From Durusdinium trenchii (taxonomy: Eukaryota > Sar > Dinophyceae > Suessiales > Symbiodiniaceae): a stretch of 64,000 bases of DNA. A program made the position numbers and the translations under genes. The DNA is taken from the NCBI GenBank assembly GCA_963970005.1, contig CAXAMN010021112.1:2102878-2166877 (forward strand). Direction: 5' to 3'. The notes under the pieces are model-generated. The model was not told the origin of the DNA. It worked only from the letters and a program-made list of their open reading frames with translations, and made no database searches. This document shows positions 1 to 9,789 of this stretch, in pieces (the stretch's first letter is position 1; the number at the start of each line of letters is the position of its first letter).

Positions 1-59
<59 letters not shown>

Positions 60-553
60 GGTGAGAGTGAGTGTGAGAGTGAGAGTGAGAGTGTGAGGGG
101 GTGTGAGTGCGAGCGAAAGTGGGAGAGTGAGAGTGTGAGGGAGTGTGAGTGTAGTGAGTGAGAGTGAGAGTGCGAGTGAGAGTGAGAATGAGTCTGAGTG
201 AGAGTGAGTGTGGGTGCGAGTGAGTGTGAGTGAGAGTGAGAGTGGGAGAGTGAGAGAGAGTGAGGGTGGAGGTGAAAGAGTGAGAGTGAGAGTGAGAGAG
301 TGAGAGTGAGTGTGAGTGTGGGTGAGCGTGAGTGTGGGTGAGTGAGTGATTGTGAGTGTGAGTGCGAGTGTGAGTGAGAGTGAGAGTGTGAGAGTGGGAG
401 AGTGAGTGGGTGTGAGTGTCTAGTGTGAGGAGTGTGAGTGTGAGTGGGGTGGGAGAGTGAGTGAGTGTGAGTGCGAGTGAGAGTGAGAGAGTGAAGAGTG
501 AGTGTGTGTGAGTGAGAGTGAGGGTGAGAGTGAGAGAGTGAGAGTGAGCATCT
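1..553. repeat. GAGTGA/GTGA-type microsatellite
   Basis: The first half kilobase is a degenerate purine-rich run of GAGTGA, GTGAGA and GTGTGA units with no other content. Open frames in it, including the Ser/His/Thr-rich minus-strand one, are repeat translations. It ends just before the first 42-bp repeat array. Confidence 0.95.
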
Positions 554-561
554 GAGAGCAC

Positions 562-698
562 AAACCTGCCACGAAATCTGCGTTTCGAGGTTCACCAAGT
601 GCTGTGCCTGCCACGAAATCTGCACTTCGAGGTTCACCAAGTGCTGCGCCTGCCACGAAATCTGCACTTCGAGGTTCACCAAGTGCTGTACCTATCTC
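562..698 (+). repeat. 42-bp tandem array, copy 1 (about 3 units)
   Basis: About three units of a 42-bp repeat, each containing CACGAAATCTGCACTTCGAG then GTTCACCAAGTGCTG. The last unit decays at CTATCTCCTCAG. The same unit recurs at 1826-2247 and inverted at 5730-5880 and 33600-33810. Because 42 is a multiple of three, each frame repeats as a 14-residue peptide, so its open frames do not imply a protein. Confidence 0.9.
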
Positions 699-849
699 CT
701 CAGAGATGGACAGAAACGATTTAGAGGCGGCAGAAGATGGGTAAAAACAGACAGAGACCCCTGCAGGATAGTGTGGGCATGGTTAAACAGAAGTACATGA
801 GAGACAGGGCATATTGCCTCGGACTGTTTGTGCTTGGCAGCTTGGTTGC

Positions 850-1440
850 GCTGTAGTGCGCGTAGAGGCCCGCGTCCACGTTCAAGCAGAAGCGGTGAAG
901 GAGGCTGTCAGGTTCGGACGTGATGCCAGAGCGCGGTTGTGGTGATGTAGCGCGTGAGAGCAGTGGGCGGAAGAGAGAGGTAACCTTTTTGCGGCAGGTG
1001 CGCATCGAACCTGCGAAAGGGCACGGAGAAGCGCTATGGCAGCGGGGCCCGACTCGCGCGCGGTAGCGGGAGTGCTGCTCCTGCTGAGACGGACGAAGCA
1101 TCAGTGATGGCGTTGGTCGTCGGAGCACCGCCAAGCGCGAAGGGAGTGAAGCGTCTCTGCTATCGCTTGATTTTGGGCCAGATTGTTCCTGAGGCCCAGG
1201 ACGTTTTTGATGTGAGGACCAGGACTATGAGCCTGCGCTCCGTCTTGCCGTCATGTCGCGGGGCGCGACACCCGAAGTCCTGAGTGCTGAGGAATTCGCT
1301 GCGTGGCGCAGGCTGGTCCTGCTGGGCGTTGACCCAAATCGCAACGTTTCGTTGCTTTCTATACGCCCGATTGGTCCTTTCCTCCAATGGCGCTCAGCGT
1401 ACTCATTTGGGCCAACATTTTGCTCCCTCTGCGAAGGCTA
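850..1440 (+). other. Coding-like GC-rich block, unassigned
   Basis: The GC level jumps against the flanks and several + strand stretches look coding. At 871-915 an AG acceptor leads into ARVHVQAEAVKEAV. A pyrimidine-rich CTTTTTGCGGCAG precedes VRIEPAKGHGEALW near 998. A longer frame around 1090-1280 contains ETDEASVMALVVGAPPSAKG. An ATG frame at 1253-1441 begins MSRGATPEVLSAEEFAAW. These frames do not join without frame changes, and I recognise no domain. It could be several exons of one gene or a decayed retroelement. The three minus-strand open frames over the same DNA are judged shadows. Confidence 0.35.
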
Positions 1441-1825
1441 GCGCCTCGAGTTCAGACAAGCCGATCGAAAAGTATTATACGCGGCAACTGGGCTAGGATT
1501 TTCTCACCTCCTTCTGGAGATCAAGTTGTGTTTGTATCACGATGGACGGTGGTACTTTTGGTTCACCACGTGAAGATTGAAGACAAATTTAAATGTGATC
1601 TTTCAAAGTTGTGGACAGCCACCGTGCGTGGAAGTTCTGTTCATGCGCAAGGCGCGTTGAAGCAGTGTATCGAAGTGACAAGCCGGGCTGAGGTATCCAG
1701 CACCCGGGACGTTTGTTGTGTGCGATTCGTGCGCAATGCGTGGGCACCAAGAGACGAGACACAGTAGGGCAAGGGGGTTGCGAAACCAGTGGCCTGACCT
1801 GCAAAGAGCGGAGACCCGTGCCGGT

Positions 1826-2520
1826 GCACTTCGAGGTTCACCAAGTGCTGTGCCTGCCACGAAATCTGCACTTCGAGGTTCACAAAGTGCTGCGCCTGAC
1901 ACAAAATCTGCACTTCGAGGTTCACAAAGTGCTGCGCCTGCCAAGAAATCTGCACCTCGAGGTTCAAAGTGCTGTGCCTGCCACGAAATCTGCACTTCGA
2001 GGTTCACCAAGCTGTGCCTGCCACGAAATCTGCACTTCAGGGTTCACAAAGTGCTGTGCCTGCTACGAAATCTGCACTTCGAGGTTCACCAAGTGCTGTA
2101 CCTGCCACGAAATCTGCACTTCGAGGTTCGCCAAGTGCTGTGCCTGCCACGAAATCTGCACTTCGAGGTTCACAAAGTGCTGCACCTGCCACGAAATCTG
2201 CACATCGAGGGTCACAGAGTGCTGCGCCTGCCACGAAATCTGCAAACGCGCCACATGTCCAAAAGTCATGATTCACCGCACCTGTCACGAAATCTGAGCT
2301 CCTCGATGATCACCACCATGTCCAAAGCTGCCACGAAAACTGCATTTCGAAGTAAAACAGCTCCAATCCCTTGCACCTGTCGCGAAAAGTCGACTTTGGA
2401 GCACCAAACAAAGCACGAGGTTTCCCTTGCGCCTGCCACGAAAAGTGACCACCATGTACCATCATGTACCAAAATGCGTGCGGCACCACGACGAGAGCGC
2501 AGTCGCTAGAAGCACCCGCC
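1826..2520 (+). repeat. Composite repeat, copy 2: 42-bp array plus unique tail
   Basis: About ten units of the 42-bp repeat run from 1826 to 2247. A non-repetitive tail of about 275 bp follows. Its landmarks are CACATGTCCAAAAGTC, GATCACCACCATGTCCAAAG, GTCGACTTTGGAGCACCAAA and, at the end, AGAGCGCAGTCGCTAGAAGC. The same array-then-tail order is found inverted at 33455-33810 and, badly eroded, inverted at 5382-5880. The three long open frames (194, 263 and 100 residues) are translations of the repeat. Confidence 0.85.
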
Positions 2521-3296
2521 GCTGGCCCCCAGATTCAGCGAGCCTGCGCAGTCGAAATGCACATTGACGATGCCGAGAGGTACTGTAAATAGCAGCGAAT
2601 TAGCTGGTCATGCCTGCGCGCTTCAGCGATCTAAGCATCAGCTGCTTTTCTCCTACCGTAAGATTTTGCTAGTGTGTCCACACTGATTGGGGAAAAAACT
2701 GAAACATGCTTGGGGAGGTGGGCCTCAGGTGGGCAGGTGGTGATGCTAGAAGGTGCAGTGCCTGAGGTCAGAAAAGTGTGATGTGATCAGGCACTCAGAT
2801 GCATTCAGCCCATCGGTGGCACGGGCAATGTGACACCACCTTCACAACACATGAGGGGTGGGCCAAACATTCCTCAACTTGTGTTGCTCATTGACTCTTA
2901 AAGGGTGGGCCTGATCACCGTTGAATCAAGAGGTGCACTATATCGTTTTGTCTTGGAACCTTTTTTTCATAGTTCTACCGGATCTAGGCAGGTGTTATTA
3001 ATTGATTTTTTTCTTACAGGGCCGTCTACACAACAAAACACCTCTAAATATTGGGAGGACATGTGTAGAGCCGGCGACTTTTCTTCCAAAGAAGGAGACT
3101 AGAACGAAGCACCAAGATGAACCTGAGTCAACCTGTGTCAACCTGCCATGAAGTTTGCCTATCCTCGGATGGGTTGGGACACCAGCGCTAGCGCATTCCT
3201 ACCTCATGCTTTGTCCTGGTTTCGCGGATCAGGTGATTTGTTTCATCTTCCCAAAGAGGATGTGTTCTCTTTGTTTTCTTTTCCGGACTCTTGGAG
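2521..3296. other. No gene seen upstream of the ubiquitin-like exons
   Basis: Ordinary AT-richer intron-like DNA. A short AG-preceded stretch at 2541-2579 (ATTCAGCGAGCC onward) could be an exon but is too short to support. No start codon exon for the downstream ubiquitin-like gene could be identified here. Confidence 0.4.
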
Positions 3297-6200
3297 CTGC
3301 ACCGGTGCCGACTGCGACCCCGGTGGGTGGCCGATCTACCAACGCGCCGTTCGCCAGCGACTACGACGTCCTCTTGGACGAACACCTGACAGTCGCGGAC
3401 TTGAAGACCCTCATCGCCGAAGAGACAGGCGAGACGCGATGGAGACGGGAGAGCTAAGAACGTTTCGAAGGATAGAGATGGAGGGACTCAAAAGGAATGC
3501 AAACTCGAAGTACATCATCATTTGTTTAAAAACACACATGTCACATATATATGATTGTGTTGCTATAAGCATACTGTAGATGTTATTATTACTCTCTTTC
3601 AATTGAATCCAGAATACACACATTGCAAAGATTGAAGCAGTTTACCTCCAATCATTGCTCGAACAGCCCGCAGGGTACTAACTACATCTAACTACCATGC
3701 GCGATACACCTGCCAAGATGCAACTCGTGTACAGGGACAGTCATGTTCAGGATGTAATTTATCAGTCACCTTGACTCAGCCCAACTCAGAAAAGCATCTG
3801 GGAACGTGAACCATTCTAATGTCTTTAAGATAACCCTCGAAACCAACCCGAATGGTTTTTTAGTCTTTGTGCGAGCTTCAAACAAACATGCCGTGAATCA
3901 AGGTTTGGTCGATGCCCTTGTGGCATTAATACATTTATAAACAACCAAGAAAGTCGGGGTGTACACTGTGTACACCTGAGAAAAAACATTCGTTCCCTGC
4001 AGTTCCAAAGCCCACTTCTTGGAAACAATTCATGAACCTCGTTTTTTGAGCAACGGAGGGGAGAAACGGAGTGCTTGGTGTACCTGGATCATTGTTCATA
4101 AGTGCACCACAGGAGAGTCAGAGTTGCTGAGACTTCCTTTGGGATTCACCCATTGTTCTTTTTGTTACATGGAAGTGGACCAGAAACTCTTGAACAAACT
4201 GTTTGATTCTTACTAAACACACATCCATTCCACTCCGGGAGATTCTTCCAGTGTGGTGCATGAAGCTGTGGAGAAAGAGACTCGCAACTGATCGAGAAAG
4301 TGTGGGTTTTTGGATAGCACACTCTTTCTCCATAAGCCTTATACTGAGAAAGATCCGTGTTCCACTGTGAAGAAAGATCCGTATAAACCCACGCGGTTGA
4401 TGGATCGCACGCTCCGAGCTCGCTCCAGTCCTAGAGCTCTGTGCTGTGGTTGGGTGGTTGGGGTCCGGCGCCGGACCCATTGCGTCCCTATAGCTTCTTT
4501 TCGGATGTGAGACAGAAGCAAAAGAGATCCACAGTCCGAGCAAGAGGCAGTCCACATGAGCTAAACACTTACTGTCTTCTTTGCGTGTTTTTCATGTTTG
4601 GGGGCGGAGAGAGAACTCTGCATGATTGTTTTGACACCTGCAACAGACATGCAAGTTTCATGGGAACTCCCTGCCCACCATGGGAGGCCTCCCAGAGCAG
4701 CAGCTGCGCCTGGTGCTGCGGAATGCACCCATCGCCACGGCGGACAGAGGCACCGCGGGGGTCTGCGGGGGCTCGCGGCACGGTGAGCATTCCCAGACCA
4801 TCCTAGTGACCTTTTCAAGACCTAAGTGACCTCATTCTGGATCTCAAGTTCGTACATGGCTGGTTTGAGCATGGATGGACCCCCGAAATCACACAGCTCA
4901 TGGAAGCACGGAAGCCCAGCGCATCCGGAAGCTTGAAAGCATGGGCCCTTCAAGTCTCAGCGCATCCGGAGATCAACTTATCCCATGGCCCTTTTGTTCT
5001 AGTGACCTACGGACTGACGGTATTTGGAACCATCACCGGATATCACTCGTGACCGCCCGTACTTTTGTAGAACGAAATCGGGCTGATATTCCAAATTCTC
5101 TCAACTGATACTTCCTTCTCATATTTTTGATGCTGTGTTCTGATCAAACCCTACGTGGGTACGGTATGACTCGAACATAGTGTACAATCCAAGCCTAGTA
5201 GCAAACGGTCAAATCAACTAAACCGTGCAGATTTCTCCCAGGGCAGGTTGTCTTTCTTCTGCAAGCAGTGTGGTCACACTAGGGGGTCTAACCTATGGTA
5301 AGGGTTAGGGTCGTGTTTGATCATGGGTGCTCGCATCTGTGTCCAGCTAGTTTGCTCCTATTGGCGGTGCATTCATGCCTCTCAAGATCTTCGAAGTGCA
5401 ATTCGCCTGCGCAGGCTCGCACAAAATGGTGGTCCGGAACGGTTGCTTTCCTCCACTGCGCTCTCGTTGTGGTGCTGTGCGCATCTTCGGACTTGGTGCA
5501 GGCCACTATTCGTGGCATGACTTTTCGTGACAGGCGCAGCACTTTGGACTTGGTGGTGGTCTTTGGCGCGTGTTGACTTCATAGCAGGTGCAGGGACTTG
5601 TGAACTCTGGACATGGCTCGCTTTCAGGACTTTGAGGACTTTGGAGATGTATCGTCCAAAGGCCTCTTTTGGGGATCTTGAAGTTGTCTTTGGAAGTGCA
5701 ATTTTGTCGGGAAGAGTAACTAGCAGAGCTAAACATAATGCCAATCTTGATGTGCAGATTTCGTGGCAGGCCAAGCACTTTGTGAACCTAGAAGTGCACA
5801 TTTCGTTGCAGGCACTGAGCCTTGTGAACCTTGAAGTGCACGTTTGGTGACAGATGCAGCATTTTGGAGAGCAGTGCAGATTCTGTGGCTGGTGCGGCTG
5901 CATGCAGCGTTTGTAAGCCTCGAGGGGGCCAGACAGGGTATTCTGTCACACCCTCATCTGGCTTCAAGTTCAACACCTTTCGGTGAAACAGACCGGGGTC
6001 AGAGGACCCATGCACTACCCTAAACTCCAGAGAGAAAAAGGTTCTGCAGATCCTTTTGGAGCTTGGCTGGGAGATTTTTGCTTTTGAGTGCATATCTATA
6101 TCTATCTGTCTATCTATCTATCTATCTTTCTATCTTTCTATATATTGTATCCACCTGTCTACCTATCTATCTATCTTTCTATCTATCTATCGATCTATCT

Positions 6201-7860
6201 GTCATTATCTATCTTTCTATCTTTCTATCTATCCATCCATCGATCTATCTCTCTCCCTATCTATCTATCTATCCATCCATCCATCCTTCATCTATCTATC
6301 TATCTATCCATCTATCTATCTATCTTTTTTCTTCCGTAGCCATTTTGGCTCAAGCTACCTTTGGCTCAAAGATCTAGAAGTAAGTCATCAGGGTAGGGTT
6401 CTCCATGGCTCGCAAAGGGAAAAAGAGACCGGCAAGATCAAAGAAGCCCAAAGTCGACTCCCAGAAGAAGGCAAAGAACAGCAAGTCGGATACTGCTGAC
6501 ACCACGTCGGAGTTCGACAACATCCCGGACGTGGGGGTGTTTTCCAACGAAATTTCTGGGAAGAGCTCTCAGACCTACCGCTCCTTGATCTCGAACTACC
6601 TCGCCAACAGTGATCTTGCCCCTAACCAGGTGAGCTTGTTGTTCATGCCACGGCGAGCACAAAAGTCAGGGTCATGGAGGCGCTGAGCGCCCTCTTGGCG
6701 GATGGTGGAGATGAGGATGATTTTGAACAGTTGAAGGCATTCATCGAAGAGATCTCTACGGATGACTGGGGAACTGCCTAAGTAATATAGAGAACGATAC
6801 CTCGGTTATGATAATGTCCAAACCGGTTGGAAAACAATACACCATCCCCAAAAACGATACCTCGATCTACTACATAAGTTTTGGGACACGTAGTTTTGCC
6901 GGCCGCTCATTTGTTTTCATTATTTTGCTGTCCTTTGCTTTCATCTGACAGATAGAGCCATGGGTTCTTGGCAGGGACCCTGTCGACTGGTTCTACAAGC
7001 ACGCAACTGAACCAGTGGTTTTGTTGACGCTTGGCTTCTGCATATGCTAACAAAACGGTTTTTCCCCTTGACCTGATAGGTCCATGGTCGTCAACTGGCT
7101 CAACGAACCAGTTGTATTGATGTTGCTTGATGTTTGAGTAGGCTAGCAGAATTTCTCCAGACCTTTGAGCCGATGAACTCCTGAAACTGCAGTATTTCTT
7201 GGGGGTCGAGAATCAACAGCAAGTTCTGTGCATGTCATGTTGGTTGTAAAATGTGTTGGCTGTCGTCCTCCAGTTCTCAGGGTGTGCTCTCATGTTTGTG
7301 CTCTCTCACACTTGTGCTCTCATATCAGCGCTCTCATGTGTTTGTTCACATTTGTTTTTGCTCACATATGTGTGGTCTTTTGGATTGTTCAGCTCTCGTG
7401 TGAGCGGTCAATAAGTGGCCCTCATACGCGTGCTCGTTTATGTGTGCTCTCATGTGTGTGCTCCAAAGTGCGGGCATTCGCTGATTCGATGTAACACTGT
7501 TTGGGGTCTCTGGCTGCGATATTTGGAGGCCATTTCTCCAGAAGGGATTTGGAATTGATGCCGCGACTTCTTGAGGGGCTTTGTGTGCTGTTAAAGTTTC
7601 CACTTGAGCGAGGCACCAAACATGAAATCTTCCTTCCAAAGAAACAACCTCAAAGAATACACATATTTCTGGTCGTTCTTGTTTAGCAATGGTTTAGCCA
7701 AAGATTGCTCGCAACCCACCGGTGTTGGCAGGTTTTCCGATGTTTTTGTCCTTTTTGGCCTCACCCATCCACCCCGCGTGGTGTCACCGATCCCTGAAGC
7801 ACAGGCGAAAAGAACACCGCGAAGACGGGCGAACGCAGCGACGTGACGTTGCACGCCGCG
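3297..7860 (+). CDS. Ubiquitin-like domain gene, first three visible exons
   Basis: Three exons can be joined. Exon 3297-3428 (pyrimidine-rich tract then TTGGAG acceptor, CAG|GCGAG donor, phase 1) ends in HLTVADLKTLIAEETG. Exon 4687-4782 (GGGAG acceptor, perfect CACG|GTGAGC donor, phase 1) reads LPEQQLRLVLRNAPI. Exon 7805-7860 (CACAG acceptor, probable GA-type donor) ends in SDVTLHAA. Joined, they follow the ubiquitin fold order: the helix with TVADLKxLIAEETG, the PEQQLRLVL turn and strand, and a last strand like TLHxA. The start exon is not visible, so the N-terminus is missing. The chain from 9790 onward is on the same strand and probably continues this gene. A retrogene (6405-6781) and an inverted 42-bp composite sit in its introns. 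The domain is convincing; the full function is unknown. Confidence 0.65.
3429..4686. other. Intron of the ubiquitin-like gene, no other gene seen
   Basis: AT-richer sequence between the two exons that share the ubiquitin-like helix and strand. The 145-residue minus-strand frame at 4118-4555 has no coding character and is rejected. Confidence 0.5.
5382..5880 (-). repeat. Composite 42-bp repeat, copy 3, eroded and inverted
   Basis: Read on the minus strand this has degenerate 42-bp units (5730-5880, with GATTTCGTGGCAGGC and CTTTGTGAACCTAGAAGTGC on +). The tail remains at 5382-5600, including CTGCGCTCTCGTTGTGGTGC and CATGACTTTTCGTGACAGGC on +. It is the most diverged of the copies and lies in an intron of the ubiquitin-like gene. 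Confidence 0.75.
6091..6330. repeat. TATC microsatellite
   Basis: About 240 bp of TATC/CATC units, with reading frames rich in Ile/Tyr/Leu/Ser on the + strand only by repetition. It abuts a short T-run and then the spliced-leader relic at 6333, so it marks the upstream edge of the retrogene insertion. Confidence 0.95.
6333..6371 (+). other. Dinoflagellate spliced-leader relic, full copy plus decayed second copy
   Basis: Positions 6333-6354 match the 22-nt dinoflagellate spliced leader as I know it (starts CCGTAGCCATTTTGG, ends GCTCAAG, with T at the variable first base). Immediately after, 6355-6371 reads CTACCTTTGGCTCAAAG, a shortened, mutated form of the same leader. There is no GT donor after the leader, so this is not an SL RNA gene. 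Serial leaders of this kind are known from dinoflagellate genes derived from recycled mRNA. Confidence 0.92.
6405..6781 (+). CDS. SL-bearing retrogene, small basic-to-acidic protein
   Basis: The ATG lies 34 nt after the SL relic, in a frame closed upstream by a TAG at 6375. The first 75 residues start MARKGKKRPARSKKPKVDSQ, a strongly basic, nuclear-signal-like N-terminus, and end in LANSDLAPNQ at 6629. The frame then breaks for 41 bp (6630-6670; starts GTGAGC, ends GTCAGG). It resumes at 6671 as VMEALSALLADGGDEDDFEQ and ends DDWGTA with TAA at 6779-6781. The joined product is 111 residues with a basic head and acidic helical tail. The 41-bp gap looks like a miniature intron, though it could be a disrupted stretch. 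No poly(A) tract was seen downstream. I do not recognise the family. Confidence 0.7.
6782..7804. other. Intron DNA with degenerate GTGCTCTCATGTG repeats
   Basis: No gene seen. Between about 7260 and 7480 the phrase GTGCTCTCATGT and close variants recur at irregular spacing. AACGATACCTCG occurs twice (about 6793 and 6855) just after the retrogene stop. Confidence 0.5.
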
Positions 7861-8767
7861 GAAAAGCTTTGCTCTTGGCACCTGGAGGACTGGAATTTGA
7901 GATGTTTTCCTTGGGTTTTTCGGTTTTGGGCAGAACTTTGGCGCGGTTTCGGTTGGTGATTTGTCCCGCCTCCCTAGGTGAATCCCTTGACATGGGGGAA
8001 ACATGTGCCTATTTTCTCCCTGGTTCCGAACAAGCAAACAGATAGTTTCGGACAGAAATCGTTGAGGAATTTGTTCCAGAACATGTGGCGAACTAATGAA
8101 ATAGATCTCTCCCCAGTTTTGAAAGGTTCCTCGCAAAGAAGGAAATCAAAGAGCTAGACATGTCTAGACCATCGCCTCCAGCTAGACATGCCTAGACCAT
8201 CGCCTCCAAAGGTGCATGTCCGAAGAATAGAAATTGTTACTGTAATTTATAGTCAGTTGTCTAGATGTTGTTGTTTAGCGTAGTTTGGCAGGCGAGTTTT
8301 TACCTTCCAGGTCTCCTTCTCGACACATCGAGAGATGCCTCATGTTGCATCTTGTCAGGATCCGGACGTCTTCCTGGATGCCCGGGACCTTAAAAATCCT
8401 TAAAACCTAATGGCGAAAGAACAGGGGAGGGCGGTGGAGTGGGTGAGCGTTGTACCAATGATCTACATCCAAACGCGTTTGATGTTTGAGTCTATATACA
8501 GTTTTGATTGTTTGTTTCAAGAGTAAAGGATGAATCCTATACAATTAATCCTGTTGTTATACCACGTTTGGTGTGTTTATCTAAAAGCCGTGGACCATCC
8601 ACCAACGAGGGTTTTGATGCGTGGACCATCACAGCGACATAGACATCGAGATCGTTCATTTCGTTCGGCTGGCAGCCTGGGGTTGGTCCCAGAAAGCCTG
8701 CAGAGCTGTGTTTGTTGTTTCATGAGAACATCAATATATTTTAGAGATGGAAAGGCTAGAACCTAAG

Positions 8768-8893
8768 AACATCATCATTCACTGGGCTTTGGTAGGTACT
8801 GTACTATACCCAACTTATTGGACCAATTGCTTCTATAGCTATAGGGTCCAGATACCTCCTTTTTGGAGGTGAGTACGTCATTATCCACTGGGC
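8768..8893. repeat. Dispersed palindromic repeat, family C, copy 1
   Basis: Shares CACTGGGCT, ACTATACCCAAC, TTGGACCAATTGCTTCTATA and ACCTCCTTT...GGAGGTGAGTAC in the same order with 24052-24150. Fragments of the same family with GTCCGACTTGG and ACCTCCAA occur near 21990-22070 and 60480-60560. Confidence 0.75.
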
Positions 8894-9039
8894 ACCTGGG
8901 CGTCTGAGATTTAAGAAATTGTTCTTTTTTTGTGTCAATGAGGTGAAGAAGAAGCAGCGAGCCGGAAAGAAGCTGGGAGCTCCTGGTAATGGATGGTTGA
9001 AGAAGCGATCCAAAGGCCCAGAAACAGACACAGAAGAAG

Positions 9040-9140
9040 TACACTCCCTGGAACGAAGAAGTGGATGGCATGGCCATGCATGAAATCCTCCAGAAACCGG
9101 CATTGTCAACTCCACTTCCATGTTAGTTCCAGGGAGTGTA
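9040..9140. mobile_element. Family A MITE-like element with perfect 15-bp terminal inverted repeats
   Basis: Starts TACACTCCCTGGAAC and ends GTTCCAGGGAGTGTA, exact reverse complements. The inner part has GAAGTGGATGGCATGG facing CTCCACTTCCATG. At 101 bp with no coding, it looks like a non-autonomous DNA transposon. Related copies: 10594, 12158, 37906, 54753, 60114. Confidence 0.8.
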
Positions 9141-9789
9141 AAGATGCCGGGCTTGGCCGCATTTTTGTTTCTGGAAGGCGTGCACGAGCGAGTTTTTGAC
9201 GGTCTTTGTTGGACTTTGGAACTGCTTGAGTTCCGAGCTCGTTTTGGGTGGTCGACATCTTGGGCTTTCTCATGGACGATCCACGTTTTTGATCAAGAGA
9301 AGGTTACCATGTCCCACAATAGGATCGTGGTATATCGACTCGTTTCGACCACCGACCGAGTGAACCCGTGGCGACCGGGGTCGGAGTCCCATCTCTCGGA
9401 AGTGTGGGTACAGAGAGTGACCCCCTGGCACCCACCATCAACCACCATCAACCACCCAACCAACGGAGGTCGGCCAGGAGCCCTAGGCCCTAGGCCGGAC
9501 TATTGGATGCTCAGACCGAGGGGTCCCAGGTCGAGCGAGGACGTCAGACCAACCTGGGCCGTCCGACTCGTCAGGGTGTGGCACCGGTTTGAAGGATCAG
9601 TCGTCTTTTCGTGTCGGACGGTTTGAAGCGAAAGAATCCGATTCGATCAGGGAGACATTGACATGTCAAATTCCAAAGACCGGACGACCTGAGGGCGACT
9701 TATACTCACTATCACCAAGTTTCCAGGATGTCCCTTTTCATTTAGTATGACTGACCCTGTCCTGTCCTTGCTTAAATCGTTACACGCAG

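Larger units (their letters stand above)
7861..9789. other. Intron-like stretch with small repeats
   Basis: No gene seen. It holds a 28-bp direct duplication at about 8153-8210 containing CTAGACATGTCTAG, a palindromic repeat of family C at 8768-8893 and a family A element at 9040-9140. The 181-residue minus-strand frame at 7591-8136 overlaps the antisense of the 7805-7860 exon and is rejected. Confidence 0.5.

Noticed and set aside
1826..2247. CRISPR-like array
   Set aside because: Units are contiguous without unique spacers and the DNA is eukaryotic.
1603..2509. Several 100-263 residue frames with ACHEICTSRFTK-like or LPRNLHFEVHK-like repeats
   Set aside because: Produced in every frame by a 42-bp repeat; no start, splice or codon-use support.
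6333..6371. SL RNA gene
   Set aside because: No GT donor or Sm-site region follows the leader; instead a decayed leader and an ORF follow.
6056..6499. 147-residue Ile/Tyr/Ser-rich + frame
   Set aside because: Mostly TATC microsatellite translation and out of frame with the retrogene.
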